Below, piece after piece: positions 23,300 to 35,528 of a stretch of 64,000 nt of DNA (positions within the stretch are counted from its first letter, which is position 1; every line of letters starts with the position of its first letter). The stretch spans positions 91,766,622 through 91,830,621 of the forward strand of contig JASWHV010000005.1 in NCBI GenBank assembly GCA_030760725.1, read 5' to 3'. Made by a program: the position numbers and the translations under genes. The DNA comes from Neostapfia colusana. Lineage: Eukaryota; Streptophyta; Magnoliopsida; Poales; Poaceae. The notes under the pieces were generated by a model. It searched no databases and was not told where the DNA came from. It saw nothing but the letters and a program-made list of their open reading frames with translations.

Positions 23300-23915
23300 T
23301 GTAACACCCTCAAAAATTTCTACCATGCATTGCATACATTTTTCATATAGAGAAGCATTTAGAATGGAGAAGAAAATAAAGAGCGGAACATAGAGGCAAA
23401 TAAAATAATAAAAGGAAATAAAAATGGAAAATAATTAAAATTAATATATAAGGAAAGGAAATAAAAAGAAAAATAATAAAATAATAAAATAGCCAAATTT
23501 GGTCACCCCCAATTTTCCCCAAAATTCCCCAATTTCCCCCACAAATTCCCCTCTCCCCAAATTTCCCTAATTTTCCCCATTTTTCTTGATTTTCCCCAAA
23601 TTCTCCAAAATTCCCGTAGGGAATTTTTCCTCACATTTGGGGTGAAATTTCCCCCAAATTCGGTCGCCCCACTTAAGGGGGAGGGGGAACCCTAATGGGC
23701 CCCACCCCCTAGGCCGTAGCCCATTAGAGGGGAAACCCTAGCCATCCCGCATTTTTCTTTTTTGTGGGCTTTTATTTTCTCAATTAATCTCAGCCATTGG
23801 TGGAAAATAAATAATAAAATTCCAGCCCCTAGCTTCCACCTCTTTTAAAATTAAAACTCAGCCCTTGGATAATTGGGTTGCTAAAATCCTAGCCTCCCTA
23901 GCTCTTTTCCCCTCT

Positions 23916-23923
23916 TATAAATA
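23916..23923 (+). promoter_or_regulatory. TATA box of LTR C2
   Basis: TATAAATA in the same context as in C1, with GC-rich sequence beginning within 30 bp downstream. Confidence 0.6.
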
Positions 23924-25744
23924 AAACCCTACCCATAGCTGCCACCCCAGCCCTCTTTTTGGCTGCCGCCCTCACTCCCCCTTCTGCCAAGCTTGGTCAC
24001 CGCCCTTTGCTGGAATTCGGCCACCGTGGAAGCTCCGTCACGCCTCGTCGTAGCCGGAAAAGAAGCCCCCGACGTTCTTCCCTAGCCGCAGCCTCGTAAT
24101 TCTCCATAGAAAATCTCCCGCTGCTGCCATTTCAAGGAAGGAGGTTCTGCCGCAAGGAAGAGAGGAGGAAGAAGTAAGTTAGGTCTTCATTACCCATCTT
24201 ACCGTGTCGCCGCTGTTTCTACGCACCCGTTTTCTCCACCCCCTGCGAGCAGAAATTTCTGCGTGTGGACAGACCATGTTTTGGTCGATTTTTGACGGTG
24301 GATGATCTACAAAGTGTGTCAAGATCATAAACACGTCTACACATGATCCCAGCAGCCTGGTTCATCATAAAACCCAACGGAAGCCTGCTACAACATGCAA
24401 GAACACGTGCAAACTGATTTTATAAACTGCACCATAGGAATTGCATTCATCCACCTCATTGCATCCTGACTAAAGTTTGTGCATGATAATTGATTGCTAT
24501 AAATTTTGTATGTGCGTGGTTGTGAGTAGAAGGACACACTAAAGAGGCTGTCAACGAGGAACTACAGCACCAAGACTTTGAGACGCTTGAGCAACACGAA
24601 CCGCGGGAACAAGGCAAGGGCCCATTGACCATATTGATCCCATGTTTTTGAAACTGTTTTGCCTGTTAAAACTTGTATGCATGCGTCAACTTGATGGGAC
24701 ACCCTTTATAGTAGTTTACTAGTTTTTTAGCCATCCCTGTCGCCGTGAAAGTTGATGAGTCAGGTATGGTCATTTTTCCTTTTTGCTTCGCTCAATTTAC
24801 GGGATTGGGAAGCTGAAATAAAACTTGTTAGCTACTGCACTCATATGAATAAAGATCATGAGAACTTGATGATTCTAATGAGCATGGAATCGGGGAGATC
24901 TAGGCGAGCTTGGTTCGCAGATGTTTCTGAATGAGATGGTTGTTTGCTGGCCGTAGATCTAAGGACCGGTTCATGCAAGCACATGCCAGGAAAACAGTGC
25001 CACCACAAGGCCAAATATGAGTGCGGCTTAGCTGACTAATTTGGTGTGTTGCTAGCTTGTTATGGACCATTGGATGGCGTGGGGAATGGGAGTCGAGGAG
25101 GACTGCCCTGGGAACTGCATGCACACGAGGGGCCCGTGGGTGCGAGAATGGAGATTCAAACCTGCCGGCGAAACCTCAGTGGATCTGTAGATTCTAGTAG
25201 CCCTTTGTAAAGGCTATTTTGTGATCTCTTGGCCATACACCGACGATATTGTACTGGTATAATGGAGGTTCTCTCTAGTCACCGATGGGTGACGAAATCA
25301 CGAACTTGTGGGTAAAGTGGTGCCACCTCTGCAGAGTGTAAAACTATCATGATAGCCGTGCTTCCGGTTGCAAGAACCTGGCCAACTTCCATGATTAGAG
25401 GCAAAACATGGGATGTTTATTCGGGAATGGTCATTGGGATTGGTTTTGGGACTGTTTTTGGGTCATGACAATGAATTTGTTTTCGGTTATATGAAAATGA
25501 GATGGTTATGAATATTTATGAGTATGAGATGAACTTGAAGAAGATTATTGGCTGGTAGAGGCTTGATAAATGGTAAATTATGATGAAGGAATGTTGATGC
25601 ATTACTTGGTTATGTTGGTATTTAACTCACCTAGAAATAGTTATTGTTTTTACCATGTTTATGAAATAAAATTTGCTTGCTGCAATGAATCTCTTTATTC
25701 CCTACCTTGTTGTAAGCTACATGTCATACTTTTCCCGCACTTGC

Positions 25745-25763
25745 TGAGTACAAAATGTACTCA
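25745..25763 (+). other. Conserved LTR hairpin (family-C form)
   Basis: TGAGTAC/GTACTCA, a perfect 7-bp stem with an AAAAT loop. It replaces the TGAGC/GCTCA stem of the long LTRs at the same place upstream of an acceptor. Confidence 0.6.
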
Positions 25764-25797
25764 CCCTTGCATTCTCACATATATACATCAGCTACAG

Positions 25798-25832
25798 GAG
25801 AAGAATACTTCAAGGAACAGGTAGAGTACTAG
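25798..25832 (+). other. Exon-like block b, family-C form
   Basis: It follows CTACAG. In the same phase as the long-LTR blocks it reads GEEYFKEQVEY-stop (TAG 25830-25832), close to the GEEY...VEW pattern of L4 and T2 although much shorter. Confidence 0.35.
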
Positions 25833-26098
25833 GCGTGGGCACTACCGTCAACATGCCTGTGGAGTTGGAGTTATAGCCTGCTGTCTTAGTCATTTTCCGA
25901 TGTCGTTTATAGTCTTCCGCTGCTAAATAAGTTATACATTCATGAGTGATGCAATGAGTCAATACAATAAAGTACTTAAACACCATTTGTACGTGGTTAT
26001 ATTCTGAATTTCAGTTTGTAAAGTACATGTGTATGTGTGATGAACATCTTGTGCACACATATGCATTCACTTGGTTCATTTTTCGGAACCGGGTGTCA

Positions 26099-27189
26099 AA
26101 TCCCCCGGCCTCCCCGAAGCTCTCGGCGCCACTCCGCGTGGCCCCCGGCCTCCCCCGTGCCTCCCACGTGTGTCGCATTGCCTATGGACAAGTAAATGTG
26201 TTTTATGTCAGTATGAATTGAATTGAATCAAATTAGTCTGAATTGAATTGAATTTTATCAAATTAGTACGAGTTGAATTGAATCAAATTGAATTGAATTG
26301 AATTTAGTTTAGTTGTTTTAGTTTATGTAAATTACTATTATTATTGTATAATTTTGTTGTTTTAGTTTATGTAAATTGCTTTTATTAGTGTTAACTTGAA
26401 TTGTTTTAGTCTATATTGCCGTCCATGTTTTCAAGTCGTCCGAATAATCGCGATTAGTAGTCCTTATAGGTATATGGCGCACGACTAGGTCAGCCGACAC
26501 GATCAGCTCGCCTAGGAATCTAGTCGTCCGACTAGTCAGCCGATTAGGGCGACTAGTCAGGCGACTAGTGATCAGAGTGACCAGGACGACTTGGAAAAAA
26601 AATTTGGGCCACCTGGCCAGCCCATTAGGGTTTCATCTCTTGTTCTTCTTTTCACTTTTACCCCCATGGCGGCTCTCTTTCTGCCCCTCCCCTGACCAGC
26701 GCCACCCACCTTCCGACCGACGCTGTCCGATCCCGAGTCCCTCCCCTGGCGCTGGCGTGCTGCCCCTCCCCTGTTGCCGCCCTGCTCCTGCCACCGTCCC
26801 TCCTCCTGGCGCCGCTCCTCCCCTGGCGCGACCCTCTTCTATGTTGTGTGAAGCCAGCGCCGCCCCCTCTGTTCTGTGATCCGTAAAGCTGGTGCTGCCC
26901 CTCTGCTCTGTTCTGTGAATCCGGCGCCGCCCCTCTGCTCTGTTCTGTGAAGCCGGCGCCTCCTCCACTCTCTGCAGCCGCCGCCTCCTCCACCCTCTGC
27001 AGCCGTGGCCTCTCCTCCTCCTCGTCTCGCTGTCGCTGCCTCCTCCTCATCTGAACTCGCCGCCGCTGCTGCTAGTCTCCTGGCCGGCCACCTAGGATAA
27101 CACTGAATTTTTGTAAATTGCTTGTATACGTGTGTAGTTGCATTGTAAATTTAGTTGTCTTTAATTTATGTAAACAGTTTATATTAGTG
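26099..27189. other. Unclassified spacer with simple repeats and GC-rich block
   Basis: There is no supported gene. It holds a short C-rich piece, then a GAATT-rich simple repeat (about 26210-26310), two near-repeats of GTTTTAGTTTATGTAAATT (about 26320-26390), and a cluster of GACTAGTC-type motifs (26470-26580). A pyrimidine- and GC-rich block (26690-27090) includes about three units of a CTGTTCTGTGAA...CCGGCGCC repeat (26865-26960). It looks like the end of an unknown transposon or degraded 5' gene-like sequence. T1 is inserted at its right edge, and 41787-41973 is its continuation. Confidence 0.4.
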
Positions 27190-27194
27190 TTTAA
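27190..27194. repeat. Left target-site duplication of T1
   Basis: TTTAA, repeated at 41782-41786. Confidence 0.9.
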
Positions 27195-28892
27195 TGTAAG
27201 GGCCTAAGTTTTTGGCACATATTCAAACTGTTCATCACCACACACACACCTCATTTGAAGAAACTTTATGAATACATTTGAAGAGAATGTAAACACCATC
27301 AACATGCTCATTAGAGAATAAACTCACAAAATGCAAAAGTGTCATTTTCCACATGCATAATATAGGGGCTGGGCATATGACAAACTCCTACACCTTGCTG
27401 GGAATGTCCATGCCAAATTTCACCCAAATCCAAAACCATTTGAGGTCTGTTTTGGTAATAACTAGAAAGAGGGTAGTTTGAACTCAAATTCAAACTACTT
27501 CCACCCCATGAATTCAAAAGTGGGAGGTATATTCTTACTCAGCACATTTTTGTAAGCTCACACACAAATTTTCACTCCATTTGGAGTTGATCTTGACATG
27601 AGCTAAGTTTAGAAAATTCAAACTCAATTTGAATTTCAAACTGCATATGTGCTGAAAATTAATTTAAACACTTCACAATTTGAATTCTATCAACTTCAAA
27701 TGGGCTTGTGGTTGATAATTCAAAAATGAGAGGGTACTTGGGTCTCTACTGTTTAGTCCAGTGGGGAAAATTTAATTTCAGAGGTTAAACCTCGGGTGGG
27801 ACCCACATGTCAGCCTCAGCAGTAAATTCAACCGACTGAAGCCTGAGCTCGGTTTCTTGCGCTTGATCCAGCAGCCGCCACGGCGAAAAATCGATCGGGA
27901 CAGCAGCTGGTTCCCGCCCTGACCACTGAGCTCAGGAGCTGACTGGACGATCGTGTTCGGCGGTGCTCCGGCGACCTCGGCGGCGCTACCTCGCGGGAGG
28001 CGCGAGGTAGAAGACGACCGAGCCGGACCCACTGTCAGTGGGAGAAAACCGGGCGAGTGGATCGTCTGTGGGCACGGATCGACTATGGCAGCGCGGGAAT
28101 TAAACCTGTAGCCCCGTTTGCCATCGCTTCAGCACCCGACACGTGTATCCATGGACCCACCGGCAGATTTAAACATTTCCCCGATTTTCAGTTTTAGTTC
28201 AAACTTCAAACCCACATAACTTTGGCTAGAAAATTCCAAATCAAGTGAACCAAATTTTGGTGGATTCAGCTCTCTGAGTACTTTCCAAAAACTTAAGTTT
28301 CACTTCATGGAAATCCTTAGTTCTCCAGAATTAATTCTTTAAATTTTAAAATGTTTAGAATTTTAACTGGAGAACCCTTTGGAGGAAAATTCTAAAATTT
28401 TTGCTGGGAGGTTCACCAAAGTATCCCTGAGATATCATAAAAATTTCAGATCCATTTGAGCTCATGTGATCCACCTAATGGTGTGATTAATAAAACTGTT
28501 CCAGAGAAAATAGAAAATGTCCAGAAACATTTTCAGAATTTCTCTGAAATTGTTTAGATTATATCTTTAGCTAGGAACCTCAAATTAAGTGAAACCAACT
28601 CCATTAGAACCCTATGAAAATCTAGTTTTCATAAAGTCATGTCTTGCTCCATGAAAGTCCCTAGAACACCCTAGGAGCTCCAATTAAGGTCAAGTATATA
28701 ATTATTTGTGGAGAGCTCAAATGAGCTTTGCTGCAAATGAAACTTGGCCAAATCCCTGTCTAGGTTGTATCCAAACCACAGTAAAAATTTGATAGTCATA
28801 GGGTCTGTCTAGTAAGACTTATAGTCCTCGCAAAGTTTAACTTCAATTCAAATGCATCTAAATTGACACATTTTTATATTTATCATATGTAG

Positions 28893-28973
28893 TCGCTAAG
28901 GTTTAGGAGGAACCCGAAGTCTTAGACTTTGTCACTCCAGAGGAACAACTAGCCTATGACCAAGAGCAGCAAG
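28893..28973 (+). other. Exon-like block a, T1 5' LTR
   Basis: These 81 bp lie between TGTAG and GGCATGT. The frame reads PEVLDFVTPEEQLAYDQEQQG but holds a TAG at 28904-28906 where the 3' LTR and T2 have GAG. Confidence 0.45.
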
Positions 28974-30029
28974 GCATGTTCCGTTTTGCATTAACCTTTT
29001 TACAAAGTTTTACTGTTTTGAGAACTTACTTTGAGCACTCAATAAATTCTTGCATTAGATTCTTGTTTGAAACCCAAATGCATAGCCAAGAAAACCCTTG
29101 GTTGGGATTAGGTTTGAAAACCTCATTTGCTACAGCAATGCTAAGACAGTGTAGGATTCAGTACAAGTCGAGTAGTTGGAACTACTCATGAGAATAGGCT
29201 AGAGGCACATCGCTCGGGTAAAGATAGCAAATGAAACACATGGCAAGAAAAATGACACCGAGGGGAGAGTAAGGGCAGCTGGACTTTGGGGCCTGGGTGC
29301 TATAGCTCCACTTGTGTCGATTGAGGACCGAGCCATGTGCGGGCCTGTTGAACAAGCTAGAACAGTACCGAAGACCTACCGACTATATGGGAACCAGGAA
29401 ACCGATGTAACTCGGGTAGCTGGGTATTGAGGCATTGCCTGTCGTTCAGAGGGTAGGTTGAGAGCTTGAGGTGTGAATTGGTTGGCGGCACTGCAGATGC
29501 AAGAAAAAGAGACCTCTTGCTCTGGACGATAGGACCGGTTCAATATTTGGCTGACGGGTGAAAGGTGGTTGTGTACGACGTTCGTGATGGTTGCTGTAGG
29601 CAGCATCGAGTACGGGCGTATGTGACGGGTTATTCGGGTAACTCTGCAGGTGTAAATCGATTATAATTGCCATCTCTCATGGTCAGTGAGTACCACTTGT
29701 TCACTGTACCATGACGTAGAAAGAACAGACTAGATACATGTTAAAAGTTTGCTGATTTGAAAGACATACTTTGCTTGTTAATGTCTTGTTGTAGCTTAGA
29801 GCTAATTAAAGTTCTTTTCAACTTTGGGCAAAGTACATGAGAGAAATGTGTTTCTTGTTGGATTGCGGCTCTCTCATGTCCCTTAGCGTAAGGTTCTCCA
29901 CAACCTGCTGCTAAAACATTGAAAGTAAGGTCTAAATAATTAGTCGAGTCCTTTGCAGATTATTTATCTCATGTACCCTATACCCATCATTTAGAAGTTT
30001 CATATATAGGAGAGACGGGTCAGTTTTGC

Positions 30030-30045
30030 TGAGCCATCGTGCTCA
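30030..30045 (+). other. Conserved LTR hairpin (T1 5' LTR)
   Basis: TGAGC/GCTCA stem with a CATCGT loop, 25 bp before the acceptor-like TTTGCAG. Confidence 0.5.
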
Positions 30046-30070
30046 CTGCTTGTGTTTGAAGCATTTGCAG

Positions 30071-30159
30071 GGGTTTATGAGGAAGTGACTCCAGAGGAGG
30101 AGATGGAACCCCAGGAGGGGAACCCCGTCGAGTGGGAGTCGTGCACGCCGCCGTGTTAG
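30071..30159 (+). other. Exon-like block b, T1 5' LTR
   Basis: It follows TTTGCAG. In phase with block a it is open for 29 codons, acidic (PEEEMEPQEGNP), and ends VEWESCTPPC-stop (TAG 30157-30159). Confidence 0.45.
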
Positions 30160-30391
30160 TGTGTGTGCGTGCTAGCGGGGACACGTTCACGGGCTGAACA
30201 TGAACTCGATGCGTAGTCTATGCCCAAGAGTGTAGACGGAACATATTCTGTTGTACAAATGTTTATAAGTCTGTTTATGTAATAAAATTTTGCTTCTGCT
30301 TTGTATCTTTGATGTGCGTTATCCTGTGCTGTGCAACGCAGCACCCCTCAGCGTGATTCTGGCTCGACAAGGCCGTGGGGCCGCGTCAGCG

Positions 30392-30403
30392 TGGTATCAG
30401 AGC
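30392..30403 (+). other. T1 primer-binding site (initiator tRNA-Met)
   Basis: TGGTATCAGAGC, three bases after the 5' LTR end. Confidence 0.95.
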
Positions 30404-31893
30404 TCGCTTGATTTTTAACGCACTACAAAGGTCATCTTTTTCAAAAATTCGGTGAGGAACGAGTTAGTAGCCCATATAAGGATGTTATTAGTATATAGAA
30501 AGTGGCATACTAACCTATTTGCTTATGTCAAAAAATCGTGCATCTCGGGACTCTTTATGTCTTGGGGGGGGGATGCACGTAAGCGCTGTCCACCAGTGCG
30601 CACAAGCTGAAGGGTGGAGCCCCATGGGTGGCAGGTAACCCAACCCGCTTTAATATCCTCTACGACTCTTCATGTCGTTTTGGGTATTCGAGCAACGCCA
30701 GTCCCTGGCGTGCTTTGTGCAAATTTGGGAGACCCCGTCACGTGGTCAGTAACGTGAACACGTAGCTCAAGGCGTGTTTGGCTTGAGAACATCAGGGCGG
30801 GTGAAGACGGCCGGGTGTATGAACTATATGGATACCGGGCTCGGTGTTTAGCCGAGTCTGACAATTGTATGAGTTATTTGCATGTAGTCGAAACACTAAA
30901 CGGTAGACATGTAGCATCCGTTTGCGAGAGACGTTTAGTGCCACTGAACTAACGAAGCCGGCTATGTCCGGTATAGGTTTTTCTTTGTGAGGAACGTAGT
31001 ACCGACATGATTTGGTGATGCTTCGATGTCACACTCCACTAAATGAACAACTTCATTGTAAAACTTGAAAGTTTTAATCTAGATCACTAAAACTTTGATG
31101 TAACCTCTTCCCTTAATCAGGACATTCAAAGTTAACAAGTTTTCAACTTATAGGATAATAAGGACAGAGTCCCCTAATTTTAGCTGAAATAAGGCTGGAG
31201 TAAATCAGAGGTTAGAGGTTGAGTTCTTTCGAGGTTGGGGTCATATGATACATTTCTGGAAAACTTTGGAAGAGCTTTACACCTTTTCTGTTGATGTCCA
31301 GAGGTGTTTCATCCCCTAACCAAACGAAAAATGCAGTAGAGTTGAAACTGTCCAGAAAACAGGGCAGAGCAAACACTCTCTGTAACTCTCTGTAAATTGA
31401 GCATAACTTCCTGCATAAAAATCCAAAAATAGAAAATGAGGTAGTTCAGGAAATAATATGAGATGGGTTACAACTTTGTAACAGAAAGTTTTGTCAGATG
31501 TGGTGTAGAATTAACTGGAATTCTTGGATCAATCAGTACCTCAAGCAGGGAGGTGCTGTCCAATTTTCTCCAGAAATTCTGTCAGCTTTGACATTTCATA
31601 ACTTTTGAACCAGAACAGATCTTAGGCGAAGAAAATACTTTATGGAAAGCTTTTGAAGCTAACTTTAACTTTGATGTTGATCTCCAGAATTCGTTTTGCC
31701 TTTAGCATGGTCTAAATCAGGTTGAAATGGAAACTGGTCAGGGCTGTCACATTGGGCAGCAGATCAGCAGTCAAACTTGTTTAAGTTTGAACTATGTTTC
31801 CAAGTTTTATGGGTTCAATGACATGTTTTATGTTAGAACTCAATGGTTTACTGTTCAAATAAATATTTTACATTTTCAGATATGTTTTTACAG
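30404..31893 (+). other. T1 untranslated leader
   Basis: These 1.5 kb lie between the primer site and the pre-gag ORF, colinear with 60121-61607 of T2. There is no shared open frame. GTCCACCAGTGCGCACAAGC and AAGCCGGCTA(T/A)GTCCGGTAT are well kept, and their place suits packaging or dimerisation signals (inference). It ends in TTTTTACAG, an acceptor-like tract that touches the next ATG. Confidence 0.6.
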
Positions 31894-32855
31894 ATGACAG
31901 TGGATAGACAGTTGGAGAACGGGTGGGTGGTGTCCCACTGTTCTCACCGCAGCGGTTATCAGGAAGTGTTGAAGCAAATGCTTCAATATTTCGGGTACGT
32001 CGAGATGCCACAATACCTCGCCAAGGAATAAGGCAAGGAGGGAAACAAGACTTCAACGATCCATGTCGAAGTTCCTGCAGGACCTACGCCACCCGGTTGG
32101 GCACCGTTCACCGTCACGGTGAGAGGTAGACAGCCGGGGGAAATGTGGCAAGTTGCAGCCCGCGACACCATGTCGCGTTTCTGCCAACTACATGTGAGGG
32201 CTATGGAGGGCACTCCATATGCGCTCGTTCCGGTGGAGGGACGAGCTAATCATGTTTGGGGGCAAAGGTACCTAACGGAAACAGATCCGGATTGCCAAAG
32301 GTACAACCCCGCGGAGGCGAACCTCAGCCTCCAGTTGAGGGCGGGAAAGGCCGTGATGGACAGCCAAGCTGTTCATATGGAATGTCTCGCCGTGAAGCTC
32401 AAGGAGAGCACAAGCCGTGGAGACCATTTCAAGAGTGCTCACAGCGCACTCCGTCATGTTCTAGTTCCGACGATCAGGCAACTGAACGAACAACATAATC
32501 AGTTGCATCATCTGAAGAAGGCGAAGAGGGAAAGCCATGTTGACATCATGGCTTGGCAACAGAAAGTGCAAGCCTTGACCCAGCAGAATGAGGTTCTCAC
32601 TAAAGAGCGGGATGACACTATTGAGGAGGGGCAAGGCTGAGAAGAGGACTACAACCAGGCCATGGACGAGGTGCACGCGTTGCAGGACCTCGTACCTCCG
32701 GTAATGGGCATACCAGTGGTGGGTGCCGTACCTGTTGTTTTTGGTCTTCCAGCAATGGGAAATCTGAAACGGAAGAGGAGGTCATGGATCCGGAGCCACC
32801 AGCAGAGGTAGCGGAGGAGGACGACCCGCAGGAGGTCGAATTTTACTCCAAGTAG
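31894..32855 (+). pseudogene. T1 pre-gag ORF, broken copy
   Basis: This is the same frame as the open T2 gene (61608-62552), with which it aligns along its length. The ATG follows TTTTTACAG. Stops are TAA 32029-32031 (GAA in T2) and TGA 32638-32640 (TGG in T2), and the reading shifts again near 32710-32780 in the proline/valine-rich part before the terminal TAG at 32853-32855. Many differences from T2 in the N-terminal part are at third codon positions (for example GTG GTG against GTA GTT, CGC against CGT). That suggests past selection on the protein. The function is unknown; see the T2 copy. Confidence 0.75.
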
Positions 32856-33129
32856 AAGGTTACTGTTGCCGAGTAGGGCAGCAAGGGTTATGCAACCAAA
32901 ACTTTTGTAATCGGTGACATGTCGTGTAGACAGTAATGTATGTATAGGTAGTGACGACATGAGCACGACTTCTCAGAGATCCGAGAATAATGTATCTTGT
33001 ATAAAATTTATTCTTTATCAATATATGTGAATGTTGTGCAAATTATTCATACGTCACATCAAATACCTACTGTTTCATATGGAATTTTAAGTATGGCATG
33101 TGCTGATCGCTGCTGTTTTGAATTTCAGA

Positions 33130-34400
33130 ATGACTCGCACTCGTGCCAACCCGGACGTTGGGGCTTCCAGTCAGGGGTGAGAAACCTCCCAACAGTCTCC
33201 CGAGGATTCCTCGGGACCGCAACAGCAACAACCACCACCACCACCGCCAATGGTTACTTTGCCTGACATCGTGGTAGCAATGGCAGGTTCTCATCAGCAG
33301 CACACCGAGTTGCTGCAAACTCTTATTGCGAATACGTCTTGACCAGAGAGGCGTCAAGATTGCGAGGAGCGCAGACAAAGCTCCTACTCCGACTTTCTGG
33401 CTACTCATCCCCCGGTATTCTCAAGGGCGGATGAACCCCTCGATGCGGACAACTGGCTCCGCACGATGGAGATGAAGTTCGGACTGCTCCAAGTGAGTGA
33501 GCAGCGCAAGACTCAGTTCACGGTCCAACAGCTTCAAAGATCCGCGAGCGCTTGGTGGGGAACTACTGTGCTTCACAACCCACCGAGCGAGTTATGACCT
33601 GGGCGGAGTTCCGGACGGCCTTCAGGGCCTATCATATACCGCCGGGTCTCATGAAGAGGAAGACGCAGGAGTTCTTACGCCTGCAGCAAGGAAGCCGGAA
33701 CGCACAGGAATACTCCAGGGCGTTCAATGATCTTGCACTTTACGCTTCGTATCATGCCGATACCGACGAGAAGCGGCGGGATCATTTCTACCAGGGGCTT
33801 AACCTGCTCCTGAAGGACAAGCTGGCGATGTTCAATCGCGGCAGCCTCAATGATCTTATTGATGCTACGATTGTTCAGGAAGACTCCGGCAAGGAGTTAG
33901 CGGTGGCGGAGAGGAAGCGAAGCGCACCGCAAAGCAGCAGAGAAGGAGGTGGTCCTTCTCAAAAATACCGGATGGTGAATCGCCCACCATCGGGTCCACG
34001 CTGGCAGCCACCTCAGAGGCCGATGCCATTCCGCAGTCGACCATATTCTCCACTGGCGTTGAGGCCGGTACTGCCAGCGCCACCTCCGCAACAACAACGG
34101 CAGCAGCGGGCGATGCCTCGTGCCTATGCACCTCAGCAGCGCATGCCGGGCTTTCGTCCCCCAAGCACCGGTCAAGCAGCAGCCACTTGCTACAAGTGTG
34201 GTCGTCCAGGACACTTCGCCAACAATTGTCCTGAGAGGCAGGGCGGCGGAGTTGCACCACAGCTTTCGGGGAGGAATCAGCCCCGGAACCCCACTAATGC
34301 GCGGTGGGTGAACCCTAGGCCTGGCACCGTCGATCAACTTGCCATAAAGGACGTGCCGGAGGGAGAGCCGATCCTTGTGGGTATGTTCCAACTCCACTAG
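33130..34400 (+). pseudogene. T1 gag
   Basis: The ATG is two bases after an acceptor-like TTGAATTTCAG. The N-terminus (MTRTRANPD) leads through a Gln/Pro linker to the capsid-like domain (ADEPLDADNWLRTMEMKFG, MTWAEFRTAFRAYHIPPG, KRRDHFYQGL). A basic Pro/Gln-rich stretch and one zinc knuckle, CYKCGRPGHFANNC, follow. Damage: TGA 33178-33180, TGA 33340-33342, and a one-base loss near 33562 (after SAWW) relative to T2. From about 33565 the frame is open to TAG 34398-34400, which itself probably replaced a codon at the gag-protease junction. Gag would package the RNA. Confidence 0.9.
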
Positions 34401-34685
34401 CATCCCGCCATAGTATTATTTGATTCAGACGCCACGCATAATTTTATTAGCCAAGCTTTCATTGCTAAACACAGCTTGCAAATACTACCCACTGAAAATC
34501 CATATTTGATTTGTTCACCGGGTGGGAAGATTTCAGCAAGAATGATGGTTTCCAAAGTACCATTATGCTTAGCGGGTAGAGTATACCCTATGTCTCTCAT
34601 AATTTTAGAGGGACAGAAGGTCGATGTCATCTTAGGGATGTCGTGGTTAACCCGCCACGGCGCTGTTTTAGAAACCGTCCTCTGA
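34401..34685 (+). pseudogene. T1 protease
   Basis: The reading HPAIVLFDSDATHNFISQAF places aspartate-serine at 34422-34427, but the glycine of the usual DSG reads Asp (GAC 34428-34430), so the active site is changed. It continues VDVILGMSWLTRHGAVL and meets TGA 34683-34685. Normal protease would cleave the polyprotein; this copy could not do so reliably. Confidence 0.8.
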
Positions 34686-35528
34686 GTCGTGCATTTGAAC
34701 TCAGAAGTGCATGAGTCACACTCTTTATTTGTGGACAGTCCAGAAATAAAACTTCCAAGTGTTTATCAATCAAAAACCATCAGATTGGAAGATATTCCAG
34801 TAGTCTATGAGTTCCCTGACGTGTTCCCGGATGATTTACCGGGGATGCCACCCGATAGAGAGGTGTTCAAGATTGAACTTGCACCGGGAACCATGCCAAT
34901 ATCCCGAAGGCCGTACAAGATGGCGCCCAAGGAATTGGCGGAACTAAGGACTCAGTTAACGGACCTGCTGAAGAAGGGTTTTATTAGGCTGAGCTCGTCA
35001 CTATGGGGCTGTTCAGAATTATTCGTGAAGAAGAAAGACGAGAAGTTGCGGCTTTGCGTGGACTATCGTCCACTAAACGCCGTAACCATCAAGAACAAGT
35101 ACCCGTTGCCACGGATCGACATGTTGTTTGATCAGTTAGTCGAAGCAAAGATCTTTTCTAAGATGGATTTAAGATCTGGGTACCATCAGATTAAGATACG
35201 GGCTGAGGATATTCTGAAGACGGCTTTCTCGACGAGGTACGGACTCTATGAGTACCTGGTCATGTCCTTCGGCCTCACCAACGCTCCATCTCACTTCATG
35301 TATTTGATGAACTTGGTATTCATGCCGGAGCTGTACAAGTTTGTCGTGGTCTTCATCGATGACATATTTGTATATTCCAAGTCGGAGGAAGAACACGCGA
35401 AGCATCTGCGTATAGTCTTGCAATGGCTGCGGGATCACAAGCTATACGCGAAATTCAGAAAGTGCGAATTCTGGATATGCAAGTGCCTTTTCTCGGGCAT
35501 ATTATCTCAGCGGAGGGAATCGCTGTAG
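34686..35528 (+). pseudogene. T1 reverse transcriptase
   Basis: The RT domain is open for about 280 codons: VYEFPDVFPDDLPGMPPDRE, LRLCVDYRPLNAVTIKNKYP, FSKMDLRSGYHQIKI, VMSFGLTNAPSHFMYLMN, active site FVVVFIDDIFVYS (about 35341-35380), and CEFW. It then drifts out of frame near 35475, where the thumb is taken up by the next frame. The catalytic aspartates are present. The damage is in the join to RNase H. Confidence 0.9.

Larger units (their letters stand above)
23300..26098 (+). repeat. Full family-C LTR copy C2 (3' LTR)
   Basis: It starts TGTAACACCCTC after the polypurine tract and ends near 26098 with GGGTGTCA, giving imperfect inverted ends. It is about 2.8 kb. It contains a TATAAATA box, a GC-rich start region with a good donor-like GAAGTAAGTTAGG (about 24170-24183), a hairpin at 25745-25763 and an acceptor-like CTACAG followed by a short frame. 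The end is inferred from the terminal repeats only, because no second full copy confirms it. Confidence 0.75.
27195..30388 (+). repeat. T1 5' LTR, internally deleted
   Basis: It starts TGTAAGGGCCTAAG and ends GGGCCGCGTCA, 3194 bp. Against the 3' LTR it lacks the segment equivalent to about 38486-39340, with GAGCTC-like microhomology at the break near 27927. The deleted piece holds most of the GC-rich block and a strong donor-like CTTCAGGTAAGA. Confidence 0.95.

Noticed and set aside
26568..27050. Proline-rich plus-strand and arginine-rich minus-strand frames
   Set aside because: They are low-complexity, repeat-driven translations with no recognisable protein.
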